A stretch of 64,000 bases of DNA, taken from NCBI RefSeq assembly GCF_009733815.1, contig NZ_WNXY01000003.1, forward strand, positions 1 through 64,000. Reading direction: 5' to 3'. The stretch comes from Pseudactinotalea suaedae. GTDB taxonomy: Bacteria; Actinomycetota; Actinomycetes; Actinomycetales; Beutenbergiaceae. Below, one piece after another: positions 60,030-64,000 of the stretch (positions within the stretch are counted from its first letter, which is position 1; each line of letters begins with the position of its first letter). The notes below the pieces were generated by a model. It searched no databases. It was not told where the DNA came from and saw only the letters and a program-made list of their open reading frames with translations. The position numbers were made by a program, and so were the translations under genes.

Positions 60030-61939
60030 GCACAGCAACCGTTCGACTGACGGTCGGTCAGGCGCTGGTGAGGTTCTTGGCGCACCAGTGGACCGAGCGC
60101 GACGGCGTACGCCAGCAGATGTTCGCGGGGTGCTTCGGGATCTTCGGGCACGGCAACGTCGCCGGGTTCGGCCAGGGGCTGCTGCAGTCCTTCACCGAGG
60201 CGCGCGAGGCTGGCGTGCCCGCCGGCGAGCGTGGCCCCGACGAGCTGCCCTACTACCTCGCACGCAACGAGCAGAGCATGGTGCACGCCGCCGTCGGGTT
60301 CGCGCGGGCCTCCATGCGCACCCGGATGATGGCCTGCACGGCCTCGATCGGTCCGGGCTCCACGAACATGCTGACCGGCGCTGCGCTCGCCACGATCGAC
60401 CACATCCCGGTGCTGCTGCTGCCCTCGGACGTGTTCGCGAACCGCGTGCCAGACCCGGTGCTGCAGCAGCTCGAGCTGCCGACCGGGCCGGACGTCACCG
60501 TCAACGACGCGTTCCGCCCGCTCTCCCGGTACTTCGACCGCATCTGGCGGCCCGAGCAGCTGATCGCGAGCGCGCCGCAGGCCATGCGGGTGCTCACCGA
60601 TCCCGCCGAGACCGGTGCCGTCACCCTGTGCCTGCCGCAGGACGTGCAGGCGCAGGCTCACGACTGGCCGGTGGAGTTCTTCGCCGACCGGGTCTGGCAC
60701 ATCGGCCGTGCGCTGCCGCAGCCCGACGCGCTCGAGCGAGCGGTCACGGCGATCCGCGCCGCGCGCCGGCCGCTGCTGGTCTCGGGTGGTGGCACCGTGT
60801 ACTCGGGCGCGAGCGAGGCGCTGACGGCGTTCGCGGACGCCACCGGCATCCCGGTCGCCGACACGCAGGCGGGCAAGGGTGCGATCGCGTGGGACCACCC
60901 CGCGTCCGTGGGTGGCCTGGGGTCGACCGGCGCGAGCAGCGCCAACGCGCTCGCCGCCGAGGCCGACCTCGTCATCGGCGTCGGCACCCGCTACACCGAC
61001 TTCACCACGGCCAGCCACACGGCGTTCGGCCCTGACGCCCGCTTCGTCAACGTCAACGTGTCCGCCTTCGACGCCGTCAAGCACGGTGCTGAGATGGTCG
61101 TCGCCGATGCCCGGGCCACGCTCGAGGCCCTCGTGCCCGCGCTGGTGGGCTACGCCGTCGACCCGTCGTACACCCGCGAGATCGCCGAGCTGCGAGGCCA
61201 GGCCCAGCGCGTGGTCGACGAGTGCTACGCCGTGGTGCACGAGCCGCTGCCCGCGCAGACGGCCGTGCTCGGCGTCCTCAACGAGGTCGTGACCGCGGAC
61301 GACGTGCTGATCAACGCCGCCGGTTCCGCACCGGGTGACCTGCAACAGCTGTTCCGCGCCTCGGCGGCGGGCCAGTACCACCTCGAGTACGGCTACTCCT
61401 GCATGGGGTACGAGATCCCCGCCGCCATGGGCGTCAAGCTCGCGCGGCCGGAGGCCGAGGTCTACGCGCTCGTGGGTGACGGCGGCTACCAGATGGCCCC
61501 GCAGGAGCTCGCGACCCTGGTGTCGGAAGGCATCAAGGTGATCGTCGTGCTCGTGCAGAACCACGGGTTCGCCTCGATCGGGTCGCTGTCGGAGTCCCGC
61601 GGTTCCGAGCGGTTCGGCACCGCCTACCGCACCCGCAACCCCGCGACCGGGATGCTCGACGGCGGTGCGGACCCGGTCGACCTGGCCGCCAACGCTGCGA
61701 GCTTCGGGGCCGACGTGCTCACCCCGAGCGGGCTCGAGGAGCTCCGCGCCGCGCTCGGCAAGGCCCGGGCGTCCGACCGCACCACGGTCGTCGTCATCGA
61801 GACCGACCTCCAGGGCCCCAACCCTCCGGGGACCGCCTGGTGGGACGTGCCCGTCAGCGAGGTCTCCACCCTTCCCTCCACCCAGCGCGCGCGTAGCGAC
61901 TACGAGCGCGACCGTTCGAACCAGAGGTACTACCTGTGA
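60026..61939 (+). CDS. iolD: 3D-(3,5/4)-trihydroxycyclohexane-1,2-dione hydrolase IolD
   Basis: The 637-residue ThDP enzyme hydrolyses the ring of trihydroxycyclohexane-dione to 5-deoxy-glucuronate. It shows the Glu-bearing ARNEQSMVHAAVGFARA of the PYR domain, ACTASIGPGSTNMLTGAALATIDHIPVLLLPSD, and the Mg-ThDP motif GDGGYQMAPQELATLVSEGIKVIVVLVQNHG in the C-terminal domain. AAGGAG lies before the ATG at 60026, which overlaps the iolB stop. The length agrees with the family. Confidence 0.96.
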   Translation: MSTATVRLTVGQALVRFLAHQWTERDGVRQQMFAGCFGIFGHGNVAGFGQGLLQSFTEAREAGVPAGERGPDELPYYLARNEQSMVHAAVGFARASMRTRMMACTASIGPGSTNMLTGAALATIDHIPVLLLPSDVFANRVPDPVLQQLELPTGPDVTVNDAFRPLSRYFDRIWRPEQLIASAPQAMRVLTDPAETGAVTLCLPQDVQAQAHDWPVEFFADRVWHIGRALPQPDALERAVTAIRAARRPLLVSGGGTVYSGASEALTAFADATGIPVADTQAGKGAIAWDHPASVGGLGSTGASSANALAAEADLVIGVGTRYTDFTTASHTAFGPDARFVNVNVSAFDAVKHGAEMVVADARATLEALVPALVGYAVDPSYTREIAELRGQAQRVVDECYAVVHEPLPAQTAVLGVLNEVVTADDVLINAAGSAPGDLQQLFRASAAGQYHLEYGYSCMGYEIPAAMGVKLARPEAEVYALVGDGGYQMAPQELATLVSEGIKVIVVLVQNHGFASIGSLSESRGSERFGTAYRTRNPATGMLDGGADPVDLAANAASFGADVLTPSGLEELRAALGKARASDRTTVVVIETDLQGPNPPGTAWWDVPVSEVSTLPSTQRARSDYERDRSNQRYYL

Positions 61940-63465
61940 CCACCACCGCCCCCGGCACCGCCACTGCGACCACGCTGGTGGGTCACTGGATCGACGGCGC
62001 CGGGGTGCCGGTCGACCAGACCCGCACCGCCCCGGTGTTCAACCCCGCGACCGGTGCCGAGATCGGCCGTGTCGCGCTGGCGAACCAGTCCGAGACCGCG
62101 GCCGCGGTCAGCTCGGCCGTTGCGGCGCAGCTCACGTGGGGTGCGCTCTCGATCGGCAAGCGCGCAGGCGTGCTGTTCCGGTTCCGTGAGCTGCTCGCCG
62201 CCCACGCCGACGAGCTCGCCGCCGTCATCAGCCGCGAGCACGGCAAGGTGTTCTCGGACGCGCGTGGCGAGGTGGCCCGCGGGCTCGAGGTCGTCGAGTA
62301 CGCATGCGGCCTGCCGCAGCTGATGAAGGGTGAGCTGAGCGACGAGGCGGCCACGGGTATCGAGGTCTTCACCACCCGGGAGCCGCTCGGTGTGGTCGTG
62401 GGGATCACGCCCTTCAACTTCCCGGCGATGGTGCCGCTCTGGATGTCACCGGTGGCGATCGCCACGGGCAACGCCTTCATCCTGAAGCCGTCCGAGCGCG
62501 ACCCTTCCGCGGCGAACGTGCTGGCGCGGCTCTGGCAGCAGGCTGGCCTTCCCGACGGCGTCTTCACGGTGCTGCACGGCGACAAGGACACGGTCACCGC
62601 CCTGCTCGAGCACCCTGACGTCGCCGCGGTCTCGTTCGTGGGCTCGACGCCGATCGCGCGGCACGTGCACGCCACCGCGACCGCTACCGGCAAGCGCGTG
62701 CAGGCCCTGGGCGGCGCCAAGAACCACGGTGTCATCCTCGCCGACGCCGATCTCGAGGACGCCGCCGACCACCTGACCGCAGCCGCTTTCGGCTCCGCGG
62801 GTGAGCGCTGCATGGCGCTCTCGGTGGCGGTCGTCACGGACGAGGTCGCGGACGAGCTGGTGTCGCTGCTCGCCGACCGTGCACGAGCCGTCAAGGTCGC
62901 CCCCGGCGACCAGCCCGACGCCGACATGGGACCGGTCATCACCGCGGCAGCGAAGGAACGCATCGAAGGGCTCATCAGCTCGGCCGAGCGGGAGGGCGCC
63001 GACCTCGTGGTCGACGGCCGCGGCCTGCAGGTCGAGGGTCACGAGGAGGGCTTCTTCGTGGGCCCGACGCTCATCGACAACGTCTCCCCCGAGCACCAGG
63101 TCTACCGAGAGGAGGTCTTCGGCCCGGTGCTGGACATCGTGCGCGTCTCCGGCCTGGACGAGGCGATCGAGCTCGTCAACGCCAACCCCTACGGCAACGG
63201 CACCGCGATCTTCACGGCCTCCGGCGCCGCCGCGCGCGAGTACCGGCGTCGCGTCAAGGTCGGCATGGTCGGTGTCAACGTGCCGATCCCGGTGCCGGTC
63301 GCGTGGCACTCCTTCGGCGGCTGGAAGGACTCGCTGTTCGGTGACAGCCCGATCTACGGCCCGGAGGGCGTCAACTTCTACACGCGTCCCAAGGTGACCA
63401 CGCAGCGCTGGCCCGCCCGCGCGGTGGCGGCCTCGTTCCACTTCTCCGGCGACAGCGAGAAGTAG
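61936..63465 (+). CDS. iolA: CoA-acylating (methyl)malonate-semialdehyde dehydrogenase IolA/MmsA
   Basis: The 509-residue aldehyde dehydrogenase oxidises malonate semialdehyde (or methylmalonate semialdehyde) with NAD+ and CoA to acetyl-CoA (or propionyl-CoA). The MmsA traits are seen: GITPFNFPAMVPLWM, the GGAKNHGVILADAD segment with catalytic-Glu position, and the catalytic Cys in GSAGERCMALSVAV, then PIPVPVAWHSFGGWKDSLFGD. The GTG at 61936 overlaps the iolD stop by 4 bp. It completes the pathway from inositol to acetyl-CoA. Confidence 0.95.
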   Translation: MTTTAPGTATATTLVGHWIDGAGVPVDQTRTAPVFNPATGAEIGRVALANQSETAAAVSSAVAAQLTWGALSIGKRAGVLFRFRELLAAHADELAAVISREHGKVFSDARGEVARGLEVVEYACGLPQLMKGELSDEAATGIEVFTTREPLGVVVGITPFNFPAMVPLWMSPVAIATGNAFILKPSERDPSAANVLARLWQQAGLPDGVFTVLHGDKDTVTALLEHPDVAAVSFVGSTPIARHVHATATATGKRVQALGGAKNHGVILADADLEDAADHLTAAAFGSAGERCMALSVAVVTDEVADELVSLLADRARAVKVAPGDQPDADMGPVITAAAKERIEGLISSAEREGADLVVDGRGLQVEGHEEGFFVGPTLIDNVSPEHQVYREEVFGPVLDIVRVSGLDEAIELVNANPYGNGTAIFTASGAAAREYRRRVKVGMVGVNVPIPVPVAWHSFGGWKDSLFGDSPIYGPEGVNFYTRPKVTTQRWPARAVAASFHFSGDSEK

Positions 63466-63471
63466 GGCGAC

Positions 63472-64000
63472 ATGACCGACCGTCTCAGGATCGCCGTCAT
63501 CGGCGCCGGGCGCATCGGCGCCGTGCATGCACGGACGATCCGCCACCACCTCCGTGCCGACCTCGTGCTGGTCGCGGACGCGCACGCCGGCGCGGCCGCA
63601 CGGCTCGCCGAGGACCTGGGAGCCGAGTCGACGGACGACGTCGACGCCGCGCTCACCAGCGACGCGGTGGACGCCGTCGTCGTGGCCTCCCCCACGCCCC
63701 TGCACGTCCCCCACACGCTCACCGCCGTCGGCGCCGGCAAGTCCGTGCTGATGGAGAAGCCGGTGGCGCTCGAGGTCGAGCAGGTCGATGCCTGCATCGC
63801 CGAGCTCGGTGACCGCGCGGGCCGCGTCATGGTGGGCTTCAACCGACGCTTCGACCCCAGCGTGTCCGAGGTCCACGCCCGCGTACGGGCCGGCGACATC
63901 GGTACGGTCGAGCAGGTGACGATCGTCAGCCGGGACCCGGCGCCGCCGCCGTCGGAGTACCTGAAGGTCTCGGGAGGGATCTTCAAGGACATGACGATCC
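63472..64000 (+). CDS. iolG: Inositol 2-dehydrogenase IolG (3' end beyond window)
   Basis: The first 176 codons are present. The product begins MTDRLRIAVIGAGRIGAVHART with a perfect NAD-binding motif, has the Gfo/Idh hallmark VLMEKPVAL with catalytic Lys, and MVGFNRRFDPS and SRDPAPPPSEYLKVSGG characteristic of IolG. It oxidises myo-inositol to scyllo-inosose, the first step of the pathway. It starts six bases after the iolA stop, so it belongs to the same operon. The frame runs off the right edge without a stop. Confidence 0.93.
   Translation, partial: MTDRLRIAVIGAGRIGAVHARTIRHHLRADLVLVADAHAGAAARLAEDLGAESTDDVDAALTSDAVDAVVVASPTPLHVPHTLTAVGAGKSVLMEKPVALEVEQVDACIAELGDRAGRVMVGFNRRFDPSVSEVHARVRAGDIGTVEQVTIVSRDPAPPPSEYLKVSGGIFKDMTI

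Noticed and set aside
1-64000. tRNA, rRNA, prophage, integrative element or genomic island
   Set aside because: I found no tRNA-like CCA/T-loop pattern at gene ends, no integrase or transposase, and composition is uniform except small AT-rich promoter patches.

Overview
The window is about 64 kb of very GC-rich, densely coding chromosome. Nearly all codons end in G or C, GTG starts are frequent, and many genes overlap by 4 bp (ATGA or GTGA). The gene content points to the Actinomycetota, probably a saprophytic member of the Micrococcales: a short NUDIX-less MutY, LacI-rich sugar loci, a GntR (IolR-type) inositol operon, a HemD-like NnaR regulator beside nirBD, and several leaderless promoters. 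I cannot name a genus. I see no tRNA or rRNA gene, CRISPR array, transposase, integrase or phage gene.

Layout. 1-3.6 kb: tail of an unidentified gene, mutY, an MFS exporter with its ArsR-type regulator, and a small membrane protein. 3.6-9.0 kb: glycerol catabolism, with a SorC-type regulator divergent from glpD-glpF-glpK. 9.1-12.3 kb: TM2 protein, lldD-type lactate dehydrogenase, AEC transporter. 12.3-19.8 kb: an unassigned sugar locus (ABC importer, esterase-like hydrolase, APH-fold kinase) divergent from a LacI regulator fused to a PmoA/DUF6807-like domain. 19.8-25.9 kb: xylA-xylB coupled to a GH95 glycosidase, with a divergent LacI regulator. 26.2-32.1 kb: assimilatory nitrite reduction (nirC-nirB-nirD, an unlisted 55-residue gene, nnaR, a CbiX-type chelatase). 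32.2-36.2 kb: type III polyketide synthase, methyltransferase, flavin monooxygenase and a UbiA prenyltransferase. 36.2-40.7 kb: GH4 glycosidase with AraC regulator, then a Gfo/Idh oxidoreductase and TIM-barrel isomerase. 40.7-46.3 kb: four related membrane-anchored proteins, three with PQQ-type beta-propellers, and an EamA transporter. 46.3-56.1 kb: an oxidative sugar-acid locus (flavoprotein, SDR, LacI, ABC importer, ManD-type enolase, NAD epimerase/dehydrogenase). 56.2-64.0 kb: myo-inositol operon iolC-aldolase-iolB-iolD-iolA-iolG (iolG cut by the window edge) with divergent iolR.

The best candidates for something undescribed are these. (a) Three near-identical LacI-type operators at 38643, 49388 and 56041 tie three separate transcription units across 17 kb into one probable oxidative sugar regulon. 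(b) A LacI-PmoA fusion regulates an unassigned esterase/kinase/ABC locus. (c) A tandem family of 'DEF-box' membrane-anchored propeller proteins. (d) A 55-residue gene is coupled at both ends between nirD and nnaR. At least nine genes have a TAnnnT-like -10 element only 6-7 bases before the start codon, which suggests leaderless transcripts are common here.
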